NCBI GenBank assembly: GCA_035318925.1
Contig: DATHDS010000013.1
Span: forward strand, 65,749-129,748
DNA from: VAXT01 sp035318925
GTDB taxonomy: Bacteria > Actinomycetota > Thermoleophilia > Gaiellales > Gaiellaceae
Length of the DNA: 64,000 nt
Direction of reading: 5' to 3'
The translations under genes and the position numbers were made by a program. The notes under the pieces were generated by a model. That model saw only the letters and a list, made by a program, of their open reading frames with translations, ran no database searches and was not told the DNA's origin. Below are positions 24,157-32,124 of this stretch, piece by piece. Position 1 is the stretch's first letter. Each line of letters begins with the position of its first letter.

Positions 24157-24252
24157 GTCCCGGGCCACGGGCCCGGGACTCGCGCAAAGTGCTGCGCACT
24201 TTCCGCGACCAAAATCACAAGAGCCGAGGAACGACGCTTCGACCGGCCCGCC
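24157..24252 (+). repeat. two-hairpin dispersed repeat, copy 1 (after glmS)
   Basis: Starting on the base after the glmS stop: stem GTCCCGGGCC-acg-GGCCCGGGAC (24157-24179), then CTCGCGC linker, stem AAAGTGC-tgc-GCACTTT (24186-24202), CCGCGACCAAAA, and a tail with GCCGAGGAACGACG and ACCGGCCCGCC. A second copy, about 90% identical, lies inverted at 44606-44701. Stems are identical; loops differ. The rest of the gap to 24386 holds nothing I can assign. Confidence 0.8.
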
Positions 24253-24386
24253 TTTATCACGATCGTTTAGAGGTCCGGCGTTGATTAGAGACGCGCACGT
24301 ACACGAGGTATCTCGCCAGGCTCTCCTCCTAGCTCACCCATACGAGGGACGACACTAGGCGCGCTGGCGACAAAGGTCCGTGGAGC

Positions 24387-25211
24387 GTGTCTGCGGCCCT
24401 TTCTCGACGACTGCTGATCTTCGCAGCCCTCATCTCGGCTGCGGCGATCTTCGAATGCTTCCTGCTCTTCGAGCGGCCGGGCCTCGGGATCGGGCACTTC
24501 TACTACCTGGCGATCGCACTCGCAGCGATGGCGGGCGGCGTTCGCCTGGGAATGACTGCTGGGGCCGTGGCGACCGGCCTCTACGTCGCAGGCGTGCTGA
24601 TCAACCAAGACGTGCCCTCGAACGAGCTGCTGACGACGGGCACTGTCACCCGCGGGGTCACATACGTGACGATCGGCGCGCTCATCGGCTGGTTCGCATC
24701 CCATAATCGGGCGCTGGTCGCCGAGCTCCGTGTGCTCGCCGATCGCGACGTGCTCACCGGGTTGCCGAATACCCGCGCGTTCGAGACGGCCATCACGAGG
24801 CGCCTCGCCGCCGGTCGGATGTTTGCGCTCCTGGTCGCCGACATGGATGTCCTGAAGGACTTCAACCGCGACGAGGGGTTCACCGCGGGCAACGACGCGC
24901 TGCGCCGTCTCGCCGACCGGCTCGCCACTTCGCTCGGTCCCGATGACGACATCGCTCGGATCGGCAACAGCGAGTTCGCCATTCTTGCGACCGTGCAGGG
25001 CCCCGACGGAGCCGCACAACTCGCTGCGCGCCTCGAGCGCATTCTCGCGGACGACCGGACGAAGGCGACGCTCGGCTGGGCGGCCTTCCCCAGGGAGGGC
25101 GACAACGCGCTTGCGCTCTACCGTGCGGCGAGCGAGCGCCTCTACGCCCGCAAGGTGATGCGCAGTTACCTCCGGCCGGTTCCCGAACCGGTCGAACAGC
25201 ACGCCAGCTAG
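24387..25211 (+). CDS. membrane protein with a degenerate GGDEF domain
   Basis: 274 residues from GTG 24387. Residues 1-105 contain about four hydrophobic segments (SRRLLIFAALISAAAIFECF; FYYLAIALAAMAGG; MTAGAVATGLYVAGVL; YVTIGALIGWFA). Residues about 115-265 are a GGDEF domain with DVLTGLPNTRAFE and ADMDVLKDFN. The active-site motif reads GNSEF instead of GG[D/E]EF, so diguanylate cyclase activity is doubtful; it may act as a c-di-GMP or GTP sensor. No RxxD inhibitory site is obvious. It stands alone downstream of the repeat region. Confidence 0.75.
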   Translation: MSAALSRRLLIFAALISAAAIFECFLLFERPGLGIGHFYYLAIALAAMAGGVRLGMTAGAVATGLYVAGVLINQDVPSNELLTTGTVTRGVTYVTIGALIGWFASHNRALVAELRVLADRDVLTGLPNTRAFETAITRRLAAGRMFALLVADMDVLKDFNRDEGFTAGNDALRRLADRLATSLGPDDDIARIGNSEFAILATVQGPDGAAQLAARLERILADDRTKATLGWAAFPREGDNALALYRAASERLYARKVMRSYLRPVPEPVEQHAS

Positions 25212-25230
25212 AGAGCGGGCGGCGGGCGGG

Positions 25231-25236
25231 TACGCT
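25231..25236 (+). promoter_or_regulatory. -10 box (TACGCT) for the sugar dehydrogenase gene
   Basis: TACGCT ends 6 nt before the GTG at 25243. The same hexamer precedes the minus-strand genes starting at 37474 and 41391. Confidence 0.45.
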
Positions 25237-25242
25237 CGCAGC

Positions 25243-26262
25243 GTGGCTCTGCGCACCAGCCTCATCGCGTCCGTCCTGGCCGCGGTCATCGCGCCCGCCG
25301 CCCGTGCGCCGACCCTGTCGATCGTCGTCCCTCTGGGCTTCGCCGTCTCGACGTTCGCGACAGGGCTCCAGCACCCGACGGCAATGGCGTGGGGACCCGG
25401 CAACAGGCTGTACGTCACCGAGGACACCGGGCTCGTCGTCGTCGCGCCTCGAGGGTCGCACAAGCCGCTCGTCGTCGCGCGCAGGCTGCGTACCCCGCTC
25501 GGGCTCACCTGGCAGGACCAGACGCTCTTCGTCTCGGAGCAGGGGAGGCTGACGCGATTCCGGCTTCAGGGGACGGCGCTCACGGGCCGGCACGCCGTCG
25601 TGCGCGGCCTGCCCTTCGGGGAACATCAGCAGGACAACGTCGTCCTCGGCTCCGACGGGCGCCTCTACCTGGGCAGCGGCTCGACCTGCGACGTCTGCCG
25701 GGAACGCAACCGGCGAAGTGCCACGGTGCTCTCGCTGCGCCCGGACGGGAGCGATCTCCGTGTCGTCGCAAGCGGCATGCGCAATCCGTTCGGCCTGGCG
25801 TTCCAGCCGGGGACGGGCCGTCTCTATGCGTCTGTCAACGGGCAGGACAAGCTGGGCACTCCTACCCGGCCCGAGCCCGCCGAGATGGTCGTCGTCGTGC
25901 GCCAGGGCGCGTTCTACGGCTGGCCACGCTGCTGGCCGAGCTTCCAGAAGCGGCGGCTCGCCGGGCGCTGCTCGGGAGTGACGCCGCCGGCCGCGTACCT
26001 CGAGCCGCACTCGTCGGCAGATGGGCTTGCCTTCTGGCGTGGCAACCTCTTCGTCGCTCTCTGGGGCCAGTACCTGAGTGCGCAACACGGCCGCACGGTC
26101 ATGCGAATCAGGCTCGGCCCGGGCGGGCGGGCGACCCGCGTCACGAAGTTCGCGAGCGGGTTCGACCATCCGCTCGCGCTCGTCGTCGATCGAAGCGGCG
26201 CGCTGCTCGTGGCCGACTGGGGCCGAGGCGTGATCTACCGCATTCAGTCGCGCGGCGGCTGA
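25243..26262 (+). CDS. secreted PQQ-type sugar dehydrogenase (beta-propeller)
   Basis: 339 residues with an N-terminal signal-like segment (LIASVLAAVIAPAARA). The body has the features of the glucose/sorbosone dehydrogenase family: FATGLQHPTAMAWGPGNRLYVTEDTG, GEHQQDNVVLGSDGRLYLGSGS, NPFGLAFQPGTGRLYASVNGQD, FYGWPRCWPSF and a final HPLALVVDRSGALLVADWGRGVIYRI blade. Four cysteines could form disulphides outside the cell. No PQQ-synthesis genes are in the window. The 3' end overlaps the convergent arfB by 19 bp. Confidence 0.78.
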   Translation: MALRTSLIASVLAAVIAPAARAPTLSIVVPLGFAVSTFATGLQHPTAMAWGPGNRLYVTEDTGLVVVAPRGSHKPLVVARRLRTPLGLTWQDQTLFVSEQGRLTRFRLQGTALTGRHAVVRGLPFGEHQQDNVVLGSDGRLYLGSGSTCDVCRERNRRSATVLSLRPDGSDLRVVASGMRNPFGLAFQPGTGRLYASVNGQDKLGTPTRPEPAEMVVVVRQGAFYGWPRCWPSFQKRRLAGRCSGVTPPAAYLEPHSSADGLAFWRGNLFVALWGQYLSAQHGRTVMRIRLGPGGRATRVTKFASGFDHPLALVVDRSGALLVADWGRGVIYRIQSRGG

Positions 26263-26654
26263 CGCAGCCGCTTTGTCTGTGACCGGCGCCGCTTCTGCTC
26301 GAGCCGGCGCTCGATCGCGGCCCTGCCCGGCTTCGTCGGCCGGCGGCGGCGTTCGACGTGGAGGGCCGCGCGCAGGGCATCTGTGACCCGCTCGATCGCG
26401 AGTTCTCGATTGCGCGTCTGGCTGCGCTCGTCCTGGGCGATCGCTCGCAGCGTCGGGCCTGCCTTCCGGAGGACGCGCTGCCTCTGGCGATCGGTGAGGG
26501 AGGCCGAGGCCTCGACATCAAAGATCGCCTCGACACGGGTCTCAGACTTCTGCGCATGCTGCCCGCCGGGCCCGCTCGAGCGCGAGTACCGGAAGGCGAT
26601 CTCGGAGAGCGGGATCGAGACCGAACGCGTGACGCGAATAGACTCGCGATCCAT
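26244..26654 (-). CDS. arfB: alternative ribosome-rescue factor ArfB (peptidyl-tRNA hydrolase)
   Basis: 136 residues. The RF-1-type domain has the catalytic GGQ in YSRSSGPGGQHAQKSETRVEAIFDV, and the basic C-terminal tail (ERRLEQKRRRSQTKRLRQPPRD) is the ArfB feature that fills the empty mRNA channel. It releases peptides from stalled ribosomes. ATG 26654 is about 10 nt after GAGGAG; ATG 26663 is too close to it. Its start codon overlaps the divergent HAD gene start within the palindrome CATG. Confidence 0.9.
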   Translation of the reverse strand: MDRESIRVTRSVSIPLSEIAFRYSRSSGPGGQHAQKSETRVEAIFDVEASASLTDRQRQRVLRKAGPTLRAIAQDERSQTRNRELAIERVTDALRAALHVERRRRPTKPGRAAIERRLEQKRRRSQTKRLRQPPRD

Positions 26655-27426
26655 GTCCGCCATTCTCCTCGACGTCGACGGCGTCTTCCACATCTCGGGC
26701 CGCCCGATCGACGGTGTCGGCGACGCTGTGAGCCGGCTCCGCGAGGACGGGCATCGCCTGCGGTTCGTCACCAACAACACGACGAGCTCACGGGCCGACC
26801 TGGCCGAGGACCTCCGCGCCCTCGGAGTCGAGCTCGACGACGAGGAGCTGGAGACTACTCCGCGAGCGGCCGCCCGTGTGCTCGCCGGCAAGCGCGTGCT
26901 CGCGCTGACCATGGCCGCGATCCGGTCGGAGCTCGAAGGCGTGCAGCTCGTCGGCGAGGAGGCCGAAGCGGTCCTGCTCGGCGGCGTCGACGAGACCGAC
27001 GAACCGAACCGGGTCTTCAGCTACATGAACCTCGCGCGGGCGTTTGCCGAGCTCGAGGCCGGCGCGGATCTCTACTGCCTGCACAAGAACCGGTGGTGGC
27101 AGACATCGCGCGGGCCGCTCCTCGATTCCGGCGCGTTCATTGCGGGCCTCGAATACGCGGCCGGGGTGGAGGCGACGGTGCTCGGGAAGCCGAGCCCGGC
27201 GTTCTTCGGCGCCGCGCTCGACGCGCTCGATGCCGACCCGGAGCGGACCTGGATGGTCGGTGACGATCTCGAGGCCGACGTCGCCGGTGCGAAGGCGTGC
27301 GGCCTCCGCACGATCCTCGTTCGCACGGGGAAGTTCCGGGAGCAGTCGCTCGCGGACTCCCTCGTCAAGCCGGACGCCGTCGTCGACTCGCTCGGGGACG
27401 TGCCCGGCTTCCTGGCCCGGTCCTAG
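26653..27426 (+). CDS. HAD-IIA family phosphatase (NagD-like)
   Basis: 257 residues. Motif I is LLDVDGVFHIS (first Asp nucleophile), followed by RFVTNNTTSSRADLAEDL (motif II, Thr/Asn), HKNRWWQTSRGPLLDSGAFI and LGKPSPAFFGAALDAL (Lys), and MVGDDLEADVAGAKACG (motif III acids). The class IIA cap lies between motifs II and III. The natural substrate is unknown; relatives dephosphorylate nucleotides or sugar phosphates. The start overlaps that of arfB on the other strand; no ribosome-binding site is seen. A 55-bp inverted repeat begins at the stop. Confidence 0.85.
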   Translation: MSAILLDVDGVFHISGRPIDGVGDAVSRLREDGHRLRFVTNNTTSSRADLAEDLRALGVELDDEELETTPRAAARVLAGKRVLALTMAAIRSELEGVQLVGEEAEAVLLGGVDETDEPNRVFSYMNLARAFAELEAGADLYCLHKNRWWQTSRGPLLDSGAFIAGLEYAAGVEATVLGKPSPAFFGAALDALDADPERTWMVGDDLEADVAGAKACGLRTILVRTGKFREQSLADSLVKPDAVVDSLGDVPGFLARS

Positions 27427-27480
27427 GAGGGTTTGGCGAAACATGGCTGAGCCGCCGGGCAACGTTCCGCCAAACCCTCC
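27426..27480. repeat. 17-bp inverted repeat flanking a 21-nt loop
   Basis: GGAGGGTTTGGCGAAAC (27426-27442) pairs with GTTCCGCCAAACCCTCC (27464-27480) with one mismatch. The loop carries a small GGCTGAGCC palindrome. It fills the gap between the HAD stop and the acpS promoter, with its right arm ending 2 bp before the -10 box. It could be a bidirectional terminator or a REP element. Confidence 0.7.
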
Positions 27481-27481
27481 G

Positions 27482-27487
27482 TAGAAT
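27482..27487 (+). promoter_or_regulatory. -10 box (TAGAAT) for acpS
   Basis: TAGAAT ends 7 nt before the GTG at 27495 with no ribosome-binding site, giving a leaderless acpS-nnrD-alr transcript. The -35 position would fall in the upstream inverted repeat. Confidence 0.5.
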
Positions 27488-27494
27488 CCGCAAC

Positions 27495-27860
27495 GTGCGG
27501 GTGGGCGTCGACCTGATCGAGATCGAGCGCATTCGGCGCGCGCTCGAGCGCTACTCGGGGTTTTCCGCGCGCTGCTTCACCGAGGCGGAGCGCGCGTACT
27601 GCGAGAGCCGCGGCAACCCCGCACAGCACTACGCGGCGCGATTCGCCGGTAAGGAGGCCGTTGGCAAGGCGCTCGGGTGCGGAGTCCGCTTCACCTGGCG
27701 CGAGATCGAAATCGCGGGCCGGCCGAAGCCGCAGGTCCGGCTCTCCGGGCGGACGAAGGCCTGGGCCGAGAAGGTCCGCGCAGGCGCGATCGACCTCTCG
27801 ATGACGCACTCGAAGGAGCTCGCGACCGCCGTCTGCCTGGTCGCCGACCAGGATGCTTGA
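27495..27860 (+). CDS. acpS: holo-[acyl-carrier-protein] synthase
   Basis: 121 residues. It attaches 4'-phosphopantetheine to acyl carrier protein. VGVDLIEIERI holds the Mg-binding Asp, and FAGKEAVGKALGCGVRF the catalytic Glu-Lys. LSMTHSKELATAVCLV is the C-terminal signature. GTG at 27495 follows a TAGAAT box by 7 nt. nnrD starts inside its last codons, the usual acpS-nnrD linkage. Confidence 0.95.
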   Translation: MRVGVDLIEIERIRRALERYSGFSARCFTEAERAYCESRGNPAQHYAARFAGKEAVGKALGCGVRFTWREIEIAGRPKPQVRLSGRTKAWAEKVRAGAIDLSMTHSKELATAVCLVADQDA

Positions 27861-29244
27861 GCCGCTCTACACAGCCGCGGAGATGCGCGCGGCCGAGGAG
27901 CGCTACCAGGGCACGGTCGAGGAGCTCATGGAGAAAGCAGGGCGGGCCGTTGCCGAGCACGCGCTCGAGGACTTCGGGAACGCCCGCTCCTTCACCGTCG
28001 TCTGTGGCGGCGGCTCGAACGGAGGCGACGGGCGCGTGGCGGCGCGGGTGCTCGAGGAGGAAGGCCGGGACGTGCTCGTCGTGGATGCGAAGCCCGAGGA
28101 CGAAGCGAACGACCTCGGCGATCCCGACGTTCTCATCGACGCGCTCTTCGGAACCGGCTTCGACGGCGAGCCCACGCCCGGCGCAGCGCGGCTGATCGAG
28201 GAGATGAACGACCTCGGCGCGCCCGTGCTCTCCGTCGACCTGCCGTCGGGGGTGGACGCGTCGACGGGCGAAGTGGCCGGAGCCGCGATCGACGCCGACC
28301 TGACGGTCACGTTCCACGGCGAGAAGGTCGGGCACCATGTGACCCCGGGCGCCTATCTCGCGGGCTATCTCGAAGTGGCGGACATCGGGCTCGAGCCAAT
28401 GGAGACGGAGAACGCCCGCGTGACGAGGTCGATCCTCGAGCTCGTGCCGCGGCGGAGCCCGGAGGGCAACAAGTACTCGTCCGGCCACGTCGTCGTCGCC
28501 GGAGGCTCGCCGGGGTTGTCGGGCGCGCCCTGCCTCTCCGCGTTCGCCGCACTCCGTTCGGATGCCGGCTACGTGACACTCGCCGGGCCCGAGCCGGTGG
28601 TGCCGATCTTCGAGAGCTGGGTGCTGGAGGCGGTCAAGCGCCCGCTGCCCGCCGACGCCGACGGGCTGCTGACGGAAGACGCCGCTAGGCCCGTGCTCGA
28701 GCTCGTCACCAAGGCGGGTGCGCTCGCCGTGGGGCCGGGGCTCGGGCGCAGCGCGGGGACGAGGGCTTTTGTCCGCCGAGTGCTCGCCGAGGCGGCGCTT
28801 CCGGCCGTGGTCGACGGTGATGCGCTCTGGGAGCTCGAGCCGGGCGACTGGCCCGCGCCGCGGGTGCTGACCCCGCATTCCGGCGAGCTCGGGCGCCTGA
28901 TCGGAGAGGAATCGTCGTGGGTCGACGCGCACCGGCTCGAGGCGGTTCGCCGGGCTGTGGAGCGGTTCGGCTGCATCGTCTTGCTGAAGGGGACGGGCAC
29001 GCTGATTGCCGCGGAGGGGACGGGAGTGCTCGTCGACGGCGGCCACCCGAGCCTCGCCACGGCCGGCACCGGCGACGTGCTCACGGGCATCGTCGCCGCC
29101 TTCCTGGCCAAGGGGATGGAGCCCCGGATCGCCAGCGCGGCGGCCGCGACCGCCCATCACTGGGCGGCGATCGAGGCGTCGCGCGACGCCGGCATGATCG
29201 CGAGCGATCTCCTTGACGCGCTGCCCGGGGCGCTCGCCGGATAG
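27853..29244 (+). CDS. nnrD: bifunctional NAD(P)H-hydrate repair enzyme (epimerase/dehydratase)
   Basis: 463 residues. The N-terminal YjeF epimerase domain (about 1-205) has VVCGGGSNGGDGRVAAR and LFGTGFDGEP. The C-terminal ribokinase-like dehydratase domain (about 215-463) has NKYSSGHVVVAGGSPGLSGA, LTPHSGELGRL and the nucleotide site GHPSLATAGTGDVLTGIVAAFLA. Together they repair R- and S-NADHX. The start overlaps acpS by 8 bp and alr begins 6 bp after the stop. Confidence 0.93.
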   Translation: MLEPLYTAAEMRAAEERYQGTVEELMEKAGRAVAEHALEDFGNARSFTVVCGGGSNGGDGRVAARVLEEEGRDVLVVDAKPEDEANDLGDPDVLIDALFGTGFDGEPTPGAARLIEEMNDLGAPVLSVDLPSGVDASTGEVAGAAIDADLTVTFHGEKVGHHVTPGAYLAGYLEVADIGLEPMETENARVTRSILELVPRRSPEGNKYSSGHVVVAGGSPGLSGAPCLSAFAALRSDAGYVTLAGPEPVVPIFESWVLEAVKRPLPADADGLLTEDAARPVLELVTKAGALAVGPGLGRSAGTRAFVRRVLAEAALPAVVDGDALWELEPGDWPAPRVLTPHSGELGRLIGEESSWVDAHRLEAVRRAVERFGCIVLLKGTGTLIAAEGTGVLVDGGHPSLATAGTGDVLTGIVAAFLAKGMEPRIASAAAATAHHWAAIEASRDAGMIASDLLDALPGALAG

Positions 29245-29250
29245 GCACTA

Positions 29251-30270
29251 ATGCACCGCTCGGAGATCACGATCGACCTCGGCGCCGTCCGGCGAAACGC
29301 GCGCCGGCTGCGCGGGGCGCTCGGCAGGAGCGAGCTCTGGGCTGTCGTCAAGGCCGACGGGTACGGGCATGGAGCGCTCGACGTGAGCGGCGCGGCTCTG
29401 GGGGAAGGCGCGCTTGCGCTCTGCGTGGCGACGGTCGGCGAGGCGCTTCCCCTGCGCGGTGAGTTCCCGGGCACGCGCATCCTCGTCATGGGGCCGAGCT
29501 CCGGCCGGGAGATCGCGCAGGCGCGCGAGGCGGATCTCGACCTCACCGTTACGGACGACGCCATTCCGGAAGGCGTCCGCGTCCATCTGAAGCTGGACAC
29601 CGGGATGGGCCGCTGGGGGCTCTCGGAGCTTCCCGCGCCGCCGGTCGAGGTCGTCGGGCTGATGAGCCACCTGGCGACGACCGACTCCGATCCCGAATTC
29701 GCGCGCGCCCAGATCGGCCGCTTCGAGGAGGCGACCGCCGATTTTCCTCACCTCATCCGTCACATCGCGAACAGCGCTGGCACGCTCCGCATCCCGGAGT
29801 CCCATTTCGACGCGGCCCGCTGCGGCGGCGCGCTCTACGGGTTGTCGCCCTTCGGCGAGGCGCCGGCGGTGGACGGGCTCGAGCCTGCGCTGCGTTGGGA
29901 TAGCCACCTCGCTCAGGTGCGGCAGCTCGCCCCCGGGGAGAGCACGGGCTACCGTCGTCTGTTCGTCGCGCAGGAGCCGACCTGGGTCGGGATCGTGCCC
30001 GTGGGCTACAGGGACGGGTTCCGGCGCGACATGACCGGCGCCGAGGTGCGCGTCGGCGGCGAGCCACGCCGGGTCGTCGGCGCCGTCTCGATGGACGCGC
30101 TGGCGGTCGAGCTCGATCGGGAGCTGCCGGTGGGCACGCCGGTCACGCTCGTCGGCCACGGCGTGCTGATCGAGGACCACGCGCGGGTGGCGGACACGAT
30201 CAATTACGAGCTCGCCTGCCGGATCGGCTCGAGCCCGGAACGGGCGCGGCGGGTGGTGCTCGATGCGTGA
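29251..30270 (+). CDS. alr: alanine racemase
   Basis: 339 residues, PLP-dependent fold III. The Schiff-base lysine is in AVVKADGYGHGA, the second catalytic base tyrosine is expected in the GYRDGFRRDM / VAGAVSMD region, and C-terminal NYELACRI is conserved. It supplies D-Ala for peptidoglycan, matching the nearby D,D-carboxypeptidase and murI. It is shorter than most alanine racemases (360-400), with compact loops between residues 75 and 110. The stop overlaps the CCA-enzyme start by 8 bp. Confidence 0.92.
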   Translation: MHRSEITIDLGAVRRNARRLRGALGRSELWAVVKADGYGHGALDVSGAALGEGALALCVATVGEALPLRGEFPGTRILVMGPSSGREIAQAREADLDLTVTDDAIPEGVRVHLKLDTGMGRWGLSELPAPPVEVVGLMSHLATTDSDPEFARAQIGRFEEATADFPHLIRHIANSAGTLRIPESHFDAARCGGALYGLSPFGEAPAVDGLEPALRWDSHLAQVRQLAPGESTGYRRLFVAQEPTWVGIVPVGYRDGFRRDMTGAEVRVGGEPRRVVGAVSMDALAVELDRELPVGTPVTLVGHGVLIEDHARVADTINYELACRIGSSPERARRVVLDA

Positions 30271-31288
30271 GCTAGCGCAGGAGATCCTCGCCGGCGAGGA
30301 GGCCTGGGTCGTCGGCGGGGCGGTGCGCGACGAGCTGCTCGGCCGCGAGGTGATCGATCTCGACGTCGCCTGCCGCGAGCCTCAGGGCGCGGCGCGTGAG
30401 TATGCGCAGCGCTCCGGTGGCGCGCCCTTTCCGCTCTCCGAGCGGCACGGAGCCTGGCGGGTCGCGCTCGAGGCGGGGCGGACGGTGGACTTCACGCCTC
30501 TGCCCGGCGCGATCGAGGACGACCTGGCGACCAGGGACTTCACGATCAACGCGATCGCCGTTCCCCTGGCCGGCGGCGAGCCCGTCGATCCGTATGCCGG
30601 GCGCGCGGACCTCGAGGCCGGGGTTCTCCGGGCGGTCTCGCCGACCGTATTCGGAGACGATCCGCTGCGGCTCTTGCGCGCCGTGCGGCTCGAGGACGAG
30701 CTCGGGTTCAGGCTCGACCCGGAAACCGAGCGGCAGGTGCGCGAGCACGCCGAGCTCGTGACGCAGCCCGCGGGCGAGCGGATTCTGGCCGAGTTGGTGC
30801 GCTTGTCCGAGGCGGGGTACAGGCGAGCCGGCGAGCTCGGCCTGTTGGCCCCGCTGCAGGGCTCGAGCGCCGGCCTCGAGCGCCACGAGCTCGTCGATCG
30901 ACCCGCCTTTCGGCTCGTCGCGGTCTTCGGTGACGCGCTCGGTCGCTTTCCGGTCTCAAATGAGCTCAAGCGCTACGCGCGGGCGTTGCTGCGTGCGGAG
31001 CGGCCCGCAGGCGGATCTCCGCGCGCGATCTACCGGTTTCGGCGGGCGACCGAGCCGTGGGCCCTCGATGCGCTGGTCTTCGTCGGGGCCCCCGAGCACA
31101 GCGACGCGGTGCGAGAGGCGCGCAAGAACGACCCCAGCGAGCCTCTGCTGCGCGGCGACGAGCTCGGCCTGCCGCCCGGCCCGGAGATCGGCCGCCTCCT
31201 CGAGCTCGTCGAGGAGGAACGCGCGGCTGGCGAGCTCTCGACGCGCGAGGAAGCACTCGAGCTCGTCCGGCGCGAGCAGCGAACGTGA
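30263..31288 (+). CDS. CCA-adding enzyme / poly(A) polymerase family nucleotidyltransferase
   Basis: 341 residues. The class II nucleotidyltransferase head has VVGGAVRDELLGREVIDLDVAC (GG motif and DxD) and DLATRDFTINAIAVPL, plus DPLRLLRAVRLEDELGF of the neck. The C-terminal part (about 190-341) lacks an evident HD domain and is shorter than in typical CCA enzymes. It could add CCA or only part of it, or act as a specialised nucleotidyltransferase. It is the last gene of the acpS-nnrD-alr unit. Confidence 0.8.
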   Translation: MRELAQEILAGEEAWVVGGAVRDELLGREVIDLDVACREPQGAAREYAQRSGGAPFPLSERHGAWRVALEAGRTVDFTPLPGAIEDDLATRDFTINAIAVPLAGGEPVDPYAGRADLEAGVLRAVSPTVFGDDPLRLLRAVRLEDELGFRLDPETERQVREHAELVTQPAGERILAELVRLSEAGYRRAGELGLLAPLQGSSAGLERHELVDRPAFRLVAVFGDALGRFPVSNELKRYARALLRAERPAGGSPRAIYRFRRATEPWALDALVFVGAPEHSDAVREARKNDPSEPLLRGDELGLPPGPEIGRLLELVEEERAAGELSTREEALELVRREQRT

Positions 31289-31383
31289 CCGCGACGGCCG
31301 CGCACTTTCGTCACGAACGTGACACGGACATGTGCGCATTTTCGAAATAGGCTCGAAGCGGGGAGGAGGTGGGCTGTACCGGT
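31289..31383. other. convergent gap between the CCA-enzyme and SDR genes
   Basis: A small inverted repeat GTCAC-gaac-GTGAC is at 31310-31323. No strong terminator with a T run is visible. Confidence 0.3.
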
Positions 31384-32124
31384 TTAAGAGGGCGGCGCGC
31401 GACGTGCGCGGACGCGTCTGAAAGTGCCAGGGAGGATCGCCTGGGCCAGCGCCGCCGCCCGGTACCAGCGGGGGACGAAGATCTCCGGCCGGTCGCGCTC
31501 GATCGCCTGCATGATCCGCTCGGCGACAAAGTCGGGGCCGACTACGGCCCGGCCGAACCGGCCCCGCATCAGCCAGTCCTGCGGGAACCCCTCGGTGTGC
31601 ACAAAGCCCGGGTTGACCGTGTGCACGTGGACGCCGCGGGGCCGCAGCTCCCTCGCGACCGACCGCGAGAACGCGAGCTGCGCATGCTTCGACGCGGAAT
31701 ACGGCCCGATCGCGACCGTGCCGGCGACCGAGACGACATTGACGAGGTGCGCCGGCGCGGCGGCCTCGAGCGCGGGCAGGAAGCCGAGCAGGCACCAGAC
31801 GCCGCCCAGGTAGTTCGTCCGGACGAGCTCCTCGATCCGCTCGGGCGCCAGGTCGAGGAAGTTCCCGCGCCCTGGCACGCCCGCGTTGTTCACGAGCAGC
31901 CCCACCACCGGGTGGCGCTTCCGCACGGACGCCGCCATCTGGTCGACCGCCGCGCGGTCGGCCACGTCGCAGACCTCGTACTCCCCGTCGATCTCTGCCG
32001 CCGCCGTCTGGAGCCGATCCTCTCGCCGCCCCACGAGCACGCACCGCCAGCCACGTCCGGCCAGGCGGCGTGCGAGCGCGGCGCCGATCCCCGACGCGCC
32101 GCCGGTGATGACCGCTACTTGCAC
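31384..32124 (-). CDS. short-chain dehydrogenase/reductase
   Basis: 246 residues. The Rossmann motif is VITGGASGIGAALARRLAGRG, then LLVNNAGVPGRGNFLDL, VVSVAGTVAIG (catalytic Ser) and YSASKHAQLAFSRSVARELR (catalytic Tyr and Lys). The dinucleotide is probably NADP, given GRRED after beta-2. GTG 32124 overlaps the subtilase stop by 10 bp, so it is translated from the same message. The open frame upstream to 34860 is a shadow in the subtilase gene. Substrate unknown. Confidence 0.85.
   Translation of the reverse strand: MQVAVITGGASGIGAALARRLAGRGWRCVLVGRREDRLQTAAAEIDGEYEVCDVADRAAVDQMAASVRKRHPVVGLLVNNAGVPGRGNFLDLAPERIEELVRTNYLGGVWCLLGFLPALEAAAPAHLVNVVSVAGTVAIGPYSASKHAQLAFSRSVARELRPRGVHVHTVNPGFVHTEGFPQDWLMRGRFGRAVVGPDFVAERIMQAIERDRPEIFVPRWYRAAALAQAILPGTFRRVRARRAPPS

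Noticed and set aside
22294..24168. 624-codon open frame antisense to glmS
   Set aside because: Shadow of a high-GC gene; composition is that of an antisense frame, and glmS is certain.
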